Part shown: in pieces, positions 20,301 to 28,440 of the stretch
Position numbering within the stretch: position 1 is the first letter of the stretch
Layout: the number at the start of each line of letters is the position of its first letter
NCBI GenBank assembly: GCA_047600785.1
Contig: JASGKH010000001.1
Location: 1,302,001-1,366,000, forward strand
Reading direction: 5' to 3'
Source: Breznakibacter sp047600785
GTDB taxonomy: Bacteria > Bacteroidota > Bacteroidia > Bacteroidales > Marinilabiliaceae
Length of the DNA stretch: 64,000 nucleotides
Position numbers and translations under genes: made by a program
The notes under the pieces: generated by a model
What the model was told of the DNA's origin: nothing
What the model saw: the letters and a program-made list of their open reading frames with translations, nothing else
Database searches by the model: none

Positions 20301-20414
20301 GGCTGGGTCCTTATCGGTGGGTTGACAAGCTCCATGTTCCTTTCTTTCATCGTGGTGCCTGTGCTGTACGTCATCCTGGATCGTCTGGTCGTTAAAAAAC
20401 AGGCGGTATTATAG
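17328..20414 (+). CDS. RND efflux pump, inner-membrane permease (AcrB/HAE1 type)
   Basis: Proton-driven inner-membrane exporter of 1028 residues, the normal size. It opens with MKIAEISIKRTTIPVVIFVLL (TM1). The TM4 proton-relay pair is visible in IVIGAIVDDAIVVLENIYRHME, and the late GIIMLMGLVAKNAILVVDFAN motif is TM10. Two large periplasmic porter domains lie between TM1-2 and TM7-8. It is the third gene of the TolC-adaptor-RND set, 87 nt after the adaptor. Substrates cannot be told from sequence; drugs, bile-like detergents or lipids are all possible. The preceding LytS/LytTR pair is a plausible regulator. Confidence 0.94.
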   Translation: MKIAEISIKRTTIPVVIFVLLGLAGVFCYTLLNKELTPSMAIPVNAIITVYPGAAPSEVESSVTKKIEDAVSALEGIDKISSNSYESLSMITIQYKDGTNADLSLQECERRVNAIKADLPAVIKDIQFKKFDLNQLPIINLALNSSIPDKEFFDIVDKEIKPRLAQIKGVAQIDVVGGNQREIEIKADVQKLEQYGVTLPQIQQVVAASNIDFPTGKVKDDQSKFIVRLSGKIKNLEEIRNLTIGTTREGTAIKIGDVATVNDGVRESSKLARINGQPAIGLTIQKQADGNAVEISDAVKAMIADFEAQYAGENLQFIIASDTSDFTREAVNSVMVDLLIAIILVSVAMLLFLHTFRNLIFIVVSIPTSVISTFAFFYLFGFSLNLLTLLALSIVIGAIVDDAIVVLENIYRHMEMGKGRVQASLDACKELGLTVTSITVVLIAVFLPIGLTGGVTGQLLKSFSLTIVVSILLSLLVSFTLVPLLTSRYGQLKLYNRQKWLDRFLLAFEHSISKIRIGVLRMLKWCLAHKKLTLGAATVLLVLSMSLVSGGFIQTEFMDAGDNGEFIVMMELEKTATLTQNNNLCIEIEKMMLRYPEIKNIYTKVGSQSGGMSVIEAPYATEFVVKLVPKKKRRLSSKLFSSQLHYDLSKTFAGASFKVKEVSIVGMSSSPIEFYVRGNDFEETERYSEIVADQLRQISGTKYIETSVQNGAKEIVVQFDREKLAKLGLSIGEIGSQMYMAYEGNRDLKYSEGNYEYDIFISLDEFDRENKSDIENISFHNHSGQLIKLSQVATINESESPSTLLRYNKMPAIQITGNLVGKTIGTVGEEIKQRLAGIEKPAGVDVVYAGDMEQQGDSFSNLLIALMASVIFMYLIMVALYNSYIYPLVVMLSVPLAIIGALLALALAGKSLSLFSIMGIIMLMGLVAKNAILVVDFANNLQAEGKNPVIAVIHATNERFRPIVMTNLALIIGLLPIALATGAGAEWKSGLGWVLIGGLTSSMFLSFIVVPVLYVILDRLVVKKQAVL

Positions 20415-20574
20415 GGCATATTCATTTCGGTCCCGGCAATGCGCGAAATAAAATGCTGATTTAGTTAATGATTGCTTGATTCAGGATTCCCTTCCCACGT
20501 CGTGACAGGCGTGGGAAGGTTTGATCCATGCATCACCGGAGCAATTATTTCTTTTTCCCAAATAAAGCTTTCCG

Positions 20575-21339
20575 ATGAAAAGACATTTTGAGATCCATCC
20601 CGACTACTCGGCATTGTCCTCAGAATTGCTGGAGGTGTTCGCCGGTTTCGGGTCCCGGGGGCGTCAGCTCCAGAGGTCAAGGAACCACGTAAGGGCCCTG
20701 CACGTGGAAGGCGGGGATATAGTCGTTAAATCGTACGAACGGCTCACCCAGGCCAATCGTATCATATATAGTCTGTTCCGGAAAACAAAAGCCCAACGGG
20801 CCTATGAGAATGCCCTCCTGCTTCTGGGACACGGCGTGGCGACTCCGTTTCCGCTGGCTTATGCCGACTGGTTCCGGGGCCCCATATTGCGGAAAAGTTT
20901 CTTTGTCAGCCGGTATGAAGGCCACCCTTCCTGCCGTGAGCTGTTTGACCGTCCTCTTCCCGAATGCCGTGATGCCTTGGTCCAGTTCGGGCGTTTCCTG
21001 TACCGGTTGCACCGTCATGGTCTCTACCATGGCGATCTCAACCTGAGTAACGTCCTCTGTTCGCGCGATGGGGAAAACTACATCTTTTGGCTGATAGACA
21101 ACAACCGCCTCCGTGTCAGAAAACACAGCAAGCGACGCGGATTACGAAACCTGCGCCGCATCAAACTCCCCCTCGACAAACTGGCAATCGTGGCCATGGA
21201 GTATGCCGCCGCCGATCGGTCCGACGAGTACGAGACTGCGTTGGGCATCCTTTGGCATCGCCACATTGCCCAGGCATTTGCCACGATCAAACGGGCCCTG
21301 AAGAAGACATTCTGCGGCCCAAAAGAAAAAAACAATTAG
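20575..21339 (+). CDS. Lipopolysaccharide-kinase-like protein (Kdo/WaaP family)
   Basis: A 254-residue protein-kinase-fold enzyme of the Kdo/WaaP/RIO-like group that probably phosphorylates a core sugar of lipopolysaccharide at the inner face of the membrane. Kinase landmarks are visible: VVKSY (ATP-binding Lys), YRLHRHGLYHGDLNLSNVL (catalytic loop with Asp and Asn) and FWLIDNNRLRV (metal-binding Asp). The C-terminus is basic, as expected near phospholipid head groups. It is the first gene of a tight set of five, only 4 nt before the OMPLA-like gene, which supports an envelope role. It could alternatively be a RIO-type protein kinase, but the Arg-rich region and neighbours favour LPS. Confidence 0.78.
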   Translation: MKRHFEIHPDYSALSSELLEVFAGFGSRGRQLQRSRNHVRALHVEGGDIVVKSYERLTQANRIIYSLFRKTKAQRAYENALLLLGHGVATPFPLAYADWFRGPILRKSFFVSRYEGHPSCRELFDRPLPECRDALVQFGRFLYRLHRHGLYHGDLNLSNVLCSRDGENYIFWLIDNNRLRVRKHSKRRGLRNLRRIKLPLDKLAIVAMEYAAADRSDEYETALGILWHRHIAQAFATIKRALKKTFCGPKEKNN

Positions 21340-21343
21340 TGCG

Positions 21344-22270
21344 ATGAGAAAATATACCGCAATCATCCTGTGGGTGTTTGGCCTGTTGGTCACAGATCTC
21401 AATGCCCAGATCCCTTCGCAGTTCAACGTGGACCCGGCACGTACGTTTGCCATGTTCCGCGACCCAAGTTACATTACCTTTGCCGGAGGCGTGGGTAACA
21501 TCGAAAGATTGGTGTTCGAGGCCGACATCATTCCCTATTATCAAGTAAGTTTGAGCAACACCGATGATTGGGGCGTGGAGCTGTCGCCGCAGGTCATTTT
21601 GCGGATGTACAACCAGGAGTCTTACCCCGTCCGCACCCCGTCGTTCATGCCTCGTGCCACCTTTTTTTACCACCTGAGGAAAGCCTCGCACCGCACATAT
21701 GACCTGTTTGGTTACATGTCGTGGTGCCACCACTCCAATGGGCAGGAAAATTCGTTTTACATGCCCGACAGCGTTACCGTCAATACCACCTCGGGCAATT
21801 TTTCCACGAACATGGTCGAACTCGGCATGTTCCTGTCCAAGCCCGACAGGCGCAACCCCTTTGCCACCAATTATTCAAAACTGTCGGCGGTGTACCATTA
21901 CTATCACAATGAGGAACTGGATAACCGTTACGGAGATCTGCGTTTTTATCTGGATATGCAAACCACGGTAGATGTTACCAATACATTGCGCTATTTTGGA
22001 CGGACACAACGTGCGCTCCCTCCGAAAAGCTCCGTTTTGCAACTCTCTACCAAATTAGGTTGGATTGCCGGGGCGATGGGCAATGTGCAATCGTTCGGCA
22101 TCGATCGGCTCATCGCCAAGGTTACTGTGTCCTATAAACCCTCGTTTTTTAAAGACGTGACGTTTTTCTCGCAATATTATTACGGGCAAGACTATTACAA
22201 CATCCATTTCGGGCGGACATTGCACCTCCTCCGGTTCGGATTGATGGCCAGGCCCAACTTCTTCTATTGA
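21344..22270 (+). CDS. OMPLA-like outer-membrane phospholipase A
   Basis: A 308-residue exported barrel protein with signal peptide ending near LNAQ (residue 22). Its layout resembles enteric OMPLA (PldA): an early strand RLVFEADIIPYYQVSL, a strand SFMPRATFFYHL, then GYMSWCHHSNGQ, which matches the catalytic YNHxSNG motif, with His129 and Ser131 as the likely pair. The Asn of STN in FSTNMVELGMF may be the third catalytic residue, after a longer loop than in PldA. The late strands FFSQYYYGQDYYNIHF and the terminal aromatic residues fit an outer-membrane barrel. OMPLA removes misplaced phospholipids from the outer leaflet as a calcium-dependent dimer. Identification is by motif and strand order, not by search. 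Confidence 0.72.
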   Translation: MRKYTAIILWVFGLLVTDLNAQIPSQFNVDPARTFAMFRDPSYITFAGGVGNIERLVFEADIIPYYQVSLSNTDDWGVELSPQVILRMYNQESYPVRTPSFMPRATFFYHLRKASHRTYDLFGYMSWCHHSNGQENSFYMPDSVTVNTTSGNFSTNMVELGMFLSKPDRRNPFATNYSKLSAVYHYYHNEELDNRYGDLRFYLDMQTTVDVTNTLRYFGRTQRALPPKSSVLQLSTKLGWIAGAMGNVQSFGIDRLIAKVTVSYKPSFFKDVTFFSQYYYGQDYYNIHFGRTLHLLRFGLMARPNFFY

Positions 22271-22376
22271 CGGCCTTGACCGGCAAAGCAACCAAAGTTT
22301 TGGAAAACTGTCGTTGGGGAAGAAAAGATCTTTGTGCACGGCCGGACCGATTATATAAATATCAAACATATATATC

Positions 22377-23099
22377 ATGAAAACGAAAATACATATCAAT
22401 CCTAATTTTGAGCACCTGAGGGGCGACGTAGAAAGTTACCTTTCGACCATTGGATATGGACAGCCTGGTAACCCTTCCCCGGAAGGACGGGGCGCTGGTC
22501 CCGTTAAGATGCAAGACATCGAGGTCGATGTTTTCTGGAGCACGGGCTCATTGTGGTCCGGGACTTTAGGGGCACGGGCCAAGCGGCAATACAACGAGTC
22601 GTTGTGGTTGGATGCCAATGGCATCGATGTGCCCAAGGCCATTGGCCATGTAGGGATCGTGGTGGGCGGCATGGTGCGCAAAAGCCTCTTTCTGAGCCAG
22701 CATCGCCGGCTGGAAACCCCTCTTTCCACGCTTCGGGGCAGTTTCCCCCAAAGCCAGCAGGCTGTTGGACGATTTGCCCGGACCATGCACCAATTGCATC
22801 GATTGGGTGTTTTTGGGGATGGAATGTTTCTGCATAACCTGAAGTTTGAAAGCCATACCCAAAAGGTTGTATGGACGGTCGATGGCCGATTGTCCGTACG
22901 ACACGAGTCCGTTCCTTCCGGAAAAGCAGTAAAGGATCTGGAAGTATTGGAGCTCCCTGCCCCAAACCATCGGCAGTTGATAAAAAGTTATTTGGAAAGC
23001 GCCATGGAAAGTGCCTACGATTCGTTTGGGCACTGGGCGTTCTACCAGGACATCCAGAAATGGGCAGACAAACAACTGCAAGGCACCGTATGGCATTAA
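22377..23099 (+). CDS. Degenerate paralogue of the LPS-kinase-like protein (possible pseudokinase)
   Basis: A 240-residue protein that aligns along its length with the kinase-like protein two genes upstream: both begin with a MK..HI.P motif, share ANGIDVPKAIGH/LGHGVATPFPLA and VRKSLFLS/LRKSFFVS, and RTMHQLHRLGVFGDG corresponds to YRLHRHGLYHGD. The ATP-site Lys segment VVKSY is replaced by EVDVFW, and the catalytic loop reads FGDGMFLHNL, keeping an Asp and Asn but losing the leading His. The metal-site Asp may persist in WTVDGRL. This looks like a pseudokinase or strongly divergent kinase. A Gly/Pro-rich insert (PGNPSPEGRGAG) coincides with a palindrome-like GC-rich DNA stretch. Its end overlaps the next gene by 10 nt. 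Confidence 0.6.
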   Translation: MKTKIHINPNFEHLRGDVESYLSTIGYGQPGNPSPEGRGAGPVKMQDIEVDVFWSTGSLWSGTLGARAKRQYNESLWLDANGIDVPKAIGHVGIVVGGMVRKSLFLSQHRRLETPLSTLRGSFPQSQQAVGRFARTMHQLHRLGVFGDGMFLHNLKFESHTQKVVWTVDGRLSVRHESVPSGKAVKDLEVLELPAPNHRQLIKSYLESAMESAYDSFGHWAFYQDIQKWADKQLQGTVWH

Positions 23100-23911
23100 A
23101 GCGCACCATTGGAAAGCTCCCGGCACTGTTCGCAGGCGTCCTGGCCATGGTGTCGCTACCCGGTTGCGAAGGGCTGTTCGAGTACAGCCCCTACCAGGTG
23201 CGCACCGCCGTGACGGGCACCGCCCGGAACGGGAAAACATTGGAGCTACTGGCACAACAAAGCAGCGAGACGTTCAAGCCCTTCAAGATCGCGCTGATCA
23301 GCGACAGCCATACCTTTTACGACGATTTTGAGGACCAGGTAGCCGCGTTGAACCGCATGGACAGCATCGATTTCGTGATCCACCTGGGCGATATCACCCT
23401 GAGCGGTATTTACCGCGAATTCGTGTGGTACGCGGAGATCATCGACAAATTGCGGAAACCCATCCTCACCGTCATCGGTAACCACGACTGCCTGTCCAAC
23501 GGCGAGATCATGTACCGGGAAATGTTTGGCCCGTCCAACCTCACCGTCGTTTACAACAACTGTAAGCTGGTCCTCTTCGACGATATCATCTGGGAACGCA
23601 ACGTCACCGACCCCAACTTCCAGTGGCTTTACGACCAATTGGGCGAAAGCCGGGCATATACCCACCAGCTTGTGTTCGCCCATATCCATCCGTGGGACGC
23701 ACAGTTCAGTGTCGGCAACAAACTGCTGTACAACCAGCTTATGGAAATGCATGGCGTCAGCATGTCCGTGCACGGGCACGCGCACAAATACCAATATTCG
23801 GAATACTTTGGGAAAATACCGTACCTGCTGGTCGGCGACAGCGAAGACCGTGAGATCGTGGTGTTGGAGATAAAAGAAACGGAAATAACCGTAAACCGGA
23901 AGAAAATATGA
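23090..23911 (+). CDS. Calcineurin-like metallophosphoesterase lipoprotein
   Basis: Exported phosphoesterase of about 273 residues. I chose the ATG at 23090 because it overlaps the preceding stop by 10 nt and gives a clean lipoprotein signal (LFAGVLAMVSLPGC, Cys26); longer versions would read through the upstream gene in another frame. Metal-binding motifs follow the family order: ISDSHT (in place of DxH), HLGDIT (GDxx), VIGNHDC (GNHD), LVFAHIHP and VHGHAHKYQ (GHxH). The substrate is unknown; lipid A or head-group phosphate is an attractive guess given the kinase-like and phospholipase-like neighbours. It overlaps the next gene through ATGA. Confidence 0.85.
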   Translation: MALKRTIGKLPALFAGVLAMVSLPGCEGLFEYSPYQVRTAVTGTARNGKTLELLAQQSSETFKPFKIALISDSHTFYDDFEDQVAALNRMDSIDFVIHLGDITLSGIYREFVWYAEIIDKLRKPILTVIGNHDCLSNGEIMYREMFGPSNLTVVYNNCKLVLFDDIIWERNVTDPNFQWLYDQLGESRAYTHQLVFAHIHPWDAQFSVGNKLLYNQLMEMHGVSMSVHGHAHKYQYSEYFGKIPYLLVGDSEDREIVVLEIKETEITVNRKKI

Positions 23912-24573
23912 GACATCCCGCCCCCACTTCGCCCTTCCGTCGGTTACAATACACCGTGCTGTTCCTTGTGGCCGCGGCCGCAGGCCTCCAAGGACAAGAA
24001 AACCTGCCCTCCGGCAGGCTCTACCAGCCCCGTAAGCTCCCTTTCCGCCACGACACTGTCACCGTTACCCCCCGTTGGTTCCTGCCCGATTTCTACCGGA
24101 TCCAGTTTGCCGGGCAAATCGGGTTCGTGTCGCTGGGCGCCGGCTACCAGGTGGGCAAACGTTACGAACCCGCCCTTTACCTGGGTTTTTTGAACTATAC
24201 GTTTGGCGGGAGTGAGTACACGGTGACCACCCTGTCGCTGAAGAATACCTTCAAGTTGTCCAAACAGCCCCTTTGGGGCGGCCTTTACCCCGTGGCCGGG
24301 CTGTCCGTCAACTGGGGCTACACCGAAAATACCTTCAACAAGCTACCTCCCCATTACGACGACAAATACTACTTCCAGAACAAGATCCACCTGGCCCCGT
24401 TCGTGGGCGGCCAATGGGTGTTTCCGCTGAAGGGCAGGAAGCTTAAGGCCGTGGGCGCTGCCGTCGAGTTCCACACCCTCGACGCCTACCTGCTCGAAGC
24501 CATCCGGACCCGGTACGTGGGGTGGGACGACATATGGAACCTTTCTCTGGGGGTGACGGTGTTTATCCATTGA
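23908..24573 (+). CDS. Small outer-membrane beta-barrel-like protein of unknown function
   Basis: A 221-residue protein with a signal peptide (YTVLFLVAAAAGLQGQ), starting at an ATGA overlap with the phosphoesterase, so almost surely co-translated. The mature part shows alternating amphipathic strands with aromatic girdles (IQFAGQIGFVSLGAGYQV, PALYLGFLNYTFGG, NLSLGVTVFIH), suggesting an 8 to 10 strand barrel. The terminal residues VFIH approximate an outer-membrane C-terminal signature. I recognise no family. It closes the five-gene envelope set. Confidence 0.65.
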   Translation: MRHPAPTSPFRRLQYTVLFLVAAAAGLQGQENLPSGRLYQPRKLPFRHDTVTVTPRWFLPDFYRIQFAGQIGFVSLGAGYQVGKRYEPALYLGFLNYTFGGSEYTVTTLSLKNTFKLSKQPLWGGLYPVAGLSVNWGYTENTFNKLPPHYDDKYYFQNKIHLAPFVGGQWVFPLKGRKLKAVGAAVEFHTLDAYLLEAIRTRYVGWDDIWNLSLGVTVFIH

Positions 24574-24626
24574 TATAAAAAGCAAACGAACCGTCCTTTC
24601 AGGCCAGCGCCGGATACATTATTGGG

Positions 24627-24768
24627 TTTTTGGATCAGGCGTTTAACCATAAGATGTTGTCAGGTCTATTTTGGAGTGGTTGACCTCCCCTATCCCCTCC
24701 GAAGGAGGGGAACCGGAAACCGCACTGTACGTCACGTCACCCCTCCTTTGGAGGGGCCGGGGGAGGTC
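24627..24768 (-). repeat. Dispersed palindromic repeat with tail, copy 1 (reverse orientation)
   Basis: Fills much of the 320-nt gap after the envelope operon. Read on the minus strand it has GACCTCCCCC, a CCTCC..GGAGG stem, GTGACGTAC, CCCCTCCTTCGGAGGGG, AGGGGAGGTC, then the tail AACCACTCC, AGACCTGAC and GGTTAAACGCCTGAT. The same order occurs at 52734-52875 on the plus strand, with nearly identical core and tail. No gene is present in this gap. Confidence 0.85.
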
Positions 24769-24939
24769 TGCTATTCTTGCTCTCTCGTTGCGTTTTGTTT
24801 TGTAGACCGGTCAATCATCCCCAAATATAAATAGGGGGTTTTTGAGGTTTGGGTAGGGCCAATCTGTAAGGATTGTTTATTTTTACATCGTTTCGTGAAA
24901 TTTGAAGTTATTCAAAAGATGTTTCCTCCCAACTTTTCG

Positions 24940-27750
24940 ATGAAGGTAACTTTTCCGGCCCGCTTTGCCCTGATGGGGTTGTTGGTGTTGTCGCAAAGTC
25001 TGGGTGCCCAATTGTTTAAGAGGTTGACGGTTGAGAATGGGCTGTCGGGCAATTTTGTCAAATCGATCCATAAGGACCCTAAAGGTTTTGTGTGGCTTGG
25101 AACCCTGGAAGGGATCGATCGTTTTGACGGGGCGGAGATCCGGAACTTTTCGTGGTGGTTTACGGGAAACGGACAGAGCGTCAATTGTTTTGCCGATGAT
25201 TCCAATTCGCGGTTATGGCTGGGCACCGACAAGGGGGTATATCGTGTATTGCCAGACTTAACCGGAGTTGCCCGCTTTGATTTGGGGGTCGGGGATGTTC
25301 AGGTTTTGTCGTTGATGTCCGGAGGAGAAAAACTCTGGGCCGGCACCAACAGAGGCCTGTTCGAACTGGATCCTGAAAGGAATGTGGTACGGCACTATTC
25401 GTTGGGTGATAGGGATATCGGTGTGACATCGATGGTTGGCGCATCGAATGGGATCTTGTGGCTTTCGACGTCTTTGGGGTTGTGCGCTTTTGATACAGAG
25501 CTCCATATACCTGCCTTTTATGATCTGGAACATACTGCATTGCCCCAGGCCAACGCGTTATCGAGCCTGGCCATTGCCGGAGAGAAGATCTATGCCGGTA
25601 CGGTCTCCCACGGCGTTTACGAATTTGATATTTCCACAAAGCGTATTGCAAAACTGACAGATATCGGGGATGACTACATATTGACCCTTTATGCAGGGAC
25701 GGACCATTTGTTGTACATAGGTACCGATGCCGGAGGGGTAAAGGTTTTTGATCCCGCCGCTAAACGGGTTGTGGCCGCATTGGTCCACGATCCCAATAAC
25801 GTCACGTCGATTAGCTCGAATTCGGTTTATTCCTTTCTGAAAGATGAGAGTGGCCGGTACTGGGTTGGGACCTACTCGGGGGGGGTGAATTATTCCGCGG
25901 CCGCCAATTCGATGTTTAAAGTCGTTCAAAACGTCGGCACCCATTCGTTCGTGAACAAAAGTGTCCGCTCGCTTTATTTCCACCGCACGGGGCACCGTTT
26001 TATCGGTACCCGGAACGGATTTTATGTAGAGGATGCCCGGGGGCATACCACGTTGTACGACAAAGGTAATTCGCCCCGGTTGAGAGGTGACATTGTTTTA
26101 ACCTTTTATCCCTTTGGCGATGATATTTTAATAGGGACCTATGGGGGCGGAGCTTGCCGGTTTAATCTGCGGACGGGTAAAATAGAGGCACTGCAGGGAC
26201 ATCCCGAATTTGAGAACGGGTGTATCTACGCATTTGAGACAGACGGAGACGGGAATTTGTGGGCTTGTACGCTAAATGGAATCATCCGGATTGAAAAAAA
26301 CACCCAACGCGCTACGTTGTACAACACAGGGAACACCGCCATAAAAAGCGATCTGGTGTATGCCATCAGGTTCGACAGGGAGAACCGTTTGTGGGTTGGG
26401 ACCATGTCTGGAACCAGTTGCTTCCGGTTGGCGGGGGGATTGCTCGAGCCGGTTAAAACGGCCATTGAACTACCCCGGTTCAAGACGGTCGGATTTTATT
26501 TGGATTCCGAAAACAGCATGTGGATTGCGACCGAGAAAGGCGGAGCCTACGTGGTCGATTCCGGCATGTCGCACATTCGGCTGATCTCGGAGAAGGAAGG
26601 CCTGTCCAATAACTCGGTGTCGGGGATTATCCAAACCGGAAAGAACCATTACTGGTTGACCACATTAAAGGGGTTGGCCCGGTATGACAATGCCAGCGGC
26701 ACGATTCGTCACTTTGGCGTTTCATCGGGTTTGCCGGGCCTTGTGTTCAGTCCCAATGCCATTGTCCGGGACGAATGGGGCAAAGTGTGGCTGGGGAACG
26801 AAAAGGGCTTGGTTGTTTTTGACCCAAAAACAACAACGGATACCGAAGTGTCGTTTAAACCGGTACTGACCGATGTGTACGTAGGCGGCAAAAGTTATTT
26901 GACCCCTACGGGGGACCAGAAAGGTTCCGGTTTTCCGAAAATTGATTTTGAAGGGACGCAACGTGACATCGGGTTCCGGTTTGTGGCGTTGAATTACAAT
27001 GACCCGGTAGATAACCGTTATGCATACCGGCTGGTTGGGGAGAAAAAGGAATGGAGCCAGTTGGACGGGAAAAACGCCATCTATTTTCAGGAATTAAAAG
27101 CAGGTAGCTACCGGTTCGAAGTGGCTTTGCTTGACGAGAGTGGGGGCATCAATGCCCGGGATATCACGGCCGTTGATTTCCAGATACATCCGATGTGGTA
27201 CGAGAACAAGCTGCTACTGGTGGTGTTGTTTCTGTTGCTTATCGTTCTCTTCTTTGCTATCCGGTTCAAACTGAGCCGGATGAAGCAAAAGCTGTTGGCG
27301 ATCGAAGAAGAAATGCGGCACCATCAGCCCGAAGAGCCCAAGGAGAGATATGAGTCTTCCCGTTTATCGGAAGAGAGGGGGCAGGAATTGGTCGATGCCT
27401 TATTGGGCCACATCAATCAGGACCATGCTTTTTTAAATCCCGATTTGAAGATCGGGGATTTGGCCGATAGGCTTGATTGTTCGGTTCATGAGCTATCGCA
27501 GGTCATCAACCAGCATTTGGGCCAGAGTTTCTCCGAGTTTATCAACCACTACCGTATTGAAGAGGTAAAGCGGCGCTTGCAGAGCGATGAATACTCAAGG
27601 TTCACCTTGCTGGCCATTGCCGAGAGTTGCGGTTTTAATTCAAAAACATCGTTTTACAGGGTGTTCAAGAAAGAAACGGGAATGACGCCGGCCGAGTATT
27701 TGCTGGGGTTGCAAAGGAAGAGAGAAAACGGGGAGGAAGAGGAATCTTAG
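24940..27750 (+). CDS. Membrane-spanning one-component regulator: propeller sensor, Y_Y_Y domain, TM and AraC HTH
   Basis: Inner-membrane regulator with a periplasmic sensor. The start at 24940 gives a clean signal peptide (MKVTFPARFALMGLLVLSQS); a GTG at 24895 would add 15 residues. About fourteen reg_prop repeats (DPKGFVWLGTLEGIDRFDG, SRLWLGTDKGVYRV and so on) form two beta-propellers, followed by a Y_Y_Y domain (RFVALNYNDP to SYRFEVALLDE), a TM near residues 757-775 and an AraC HTH (IGDLADRLDCSVHELSQVIN, LLAIAESCGFNSKTSFYRVF). It resembles PUL hybrid two-component systems but lacks the kinase and receiver, being 936 rather than about 1350 residues. Signal transfer must therefore be direct. 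It may control the downstream PUL, though 2.4 kb separates them. Confidence 0.88.
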   Translation: MKVTFPARFALMGLLVLSQSLGAQLFKRLTVENGLSGNFVKSIHKDPKGFVWLGTLEGIDRFDGAEIRNFSWWFTGNGQSVNCFADDSNSRLWLGTDKGVYRVLPDLTGVARFDLGVGDVQVLSLMSGGEKLWAGTNRGLFELDPERNVVRHYSLGDRDIGVTSMVGASNGILWLSTSLGLCAFDTELHIPAFYDLEHTALPQANALSSLAIAGEKIYAGTVSHGVYEFDISTKRIAKLTDIGDDYILTLYAGTDHLLYIGTDAGGVKVFDPAAKRVVAALVHDPNNVTSISSNSVYSFLKDESGRYWVGTYSGGVNYSAAANSMFKVVQNVGTHSFVNKSVRSLYFHRTGHRFIGTRNGFYVEDARGHTTLYDKGNSPRLRGDIVLTFYPFGDDILIGTYGGGACRFNLRTGKIEALQGHPEFENGCIYAFETDGDGNLWACTLNGIIRIEKNTQRATLYNTGNTAIKSDLVYAIRFDRENRLWVGTMSGTSCFRLAGGLLEPVKTAIELPRFKTVGFYLDSENSMWIATEKGGAYVVDSGMSHIRLISEKEGLSNNSVSGIIQTGKNHYWLTTLKGLARYDNASGTIRHFGVSSGLPGLVFSPNAIVRDEWGKVWLGNEKGLVVFDPKTTTDTEVSFKPVLTDVYVGGKSYLTPTGDQKGSGFPKIDFEGTQRDIGFRFVALNYNDPVDNRYAYRLVGEKKEWSQLDGKNAIYFQELKAGSYRFEVALLDESGGINARDITAVDFQIHPMWYENKLLLVVLFLLLIVLFFAIRFKLSRMKQKLLAIEEEMRHHQPEEPKERYESSRLSEERGQELVDALLGHINQDHAFLNPDLKIGDLADRLDCSVHELSQVINQHLGQSFSEFINHYRIEEVKRRLQSDEYSRFTLLAIAESCGFNSKTSFYRVFKKETGMTPAEYLLGLQRKRENGEEEES

Positions 27751-27998
27751 AGGATTATTACTGCACTTGTGTTATTCAAATTCCGGTCGATCTTTTGGAA
27801 GTGTTTGGGGGCGTTTGCCGTTTGGCGGAACGGCTCGAAGGGTACGCCCATTTGTTGTGCAACACCTTCCATGCAGAAACCTGTTTGTTTGACCCAATAC
27901 TGCGTCGCCCGTTATGCCTTGGGTGAAAATCCATGGAACCCGTAAATAGTCTCCTGGCAGGCTAGTTTATATCTTCTATGCGTTAACATACAAGAAAA

Positions 27999-28340
27999 AT
28001 GAGCAAAAAAAACGCTATAAAATATTTGAACAAAAACAAGTTCGTGCCCATTGGGACGAGGAGCAGGAATAATGGTATTTTTCTGTTGTGGACGTGATTG
28101 AAATACTGACAGGAAGCAGTATTCCCCCAAGGCATTGGTCTAACCTGAAAAAGAAGCTAACCGCAAAAGGAAGTGAAGCAATCGTACCGGTTGAAAATGT
28201 AAGCCGAAGACGGTAAAATGCGGGAAACAGACACTACTGATACAGAACACTCAATCGCCCCCTTCACCCAAAGTAGAGCCGTTTAAACAATGGTTGGCAA
28301 AAGTAGGCTTAGGCTACGAAAGAATGCAGAAAATAGCAAC
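27999..28340 (+). pseudogene. Relic of a Bro-N/antirepressor-like gene
   Basis: Starting at an ATG (MSKKNAIK), three successive frames spell pieces of one known protein type: IFEQKQVRAHWDEEQE, stop, WYFSVVDVIEILTGSSIPPR, HWSNLKKKLTAKGSEAIVP, then after a frameshift MRETDTTDTE, and after another PSPKVEPFKQWLAKVG and YERMQKI. These match the Bro-N type seen in prophage antirepressors and DNA-damage-inducible D-like proteins. At least one stop and three frameshifts are present, so it is dead. The 248 nt between the regulator and this relic (27751-27998) hold no recognised gene. Unlike the single-base breaks elsewhere, this is true decay. Confidence 0.8.
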
Positions 28341-28440
28341 GTTTGGACAGAGCGGATACGGCAATGTAGCGCTTAATCGTAAGAAAACCAGTACGCAGGA
28401 AAACTGACAGATTTGTTTTAAATTTGTGAAAAAGCGATTC

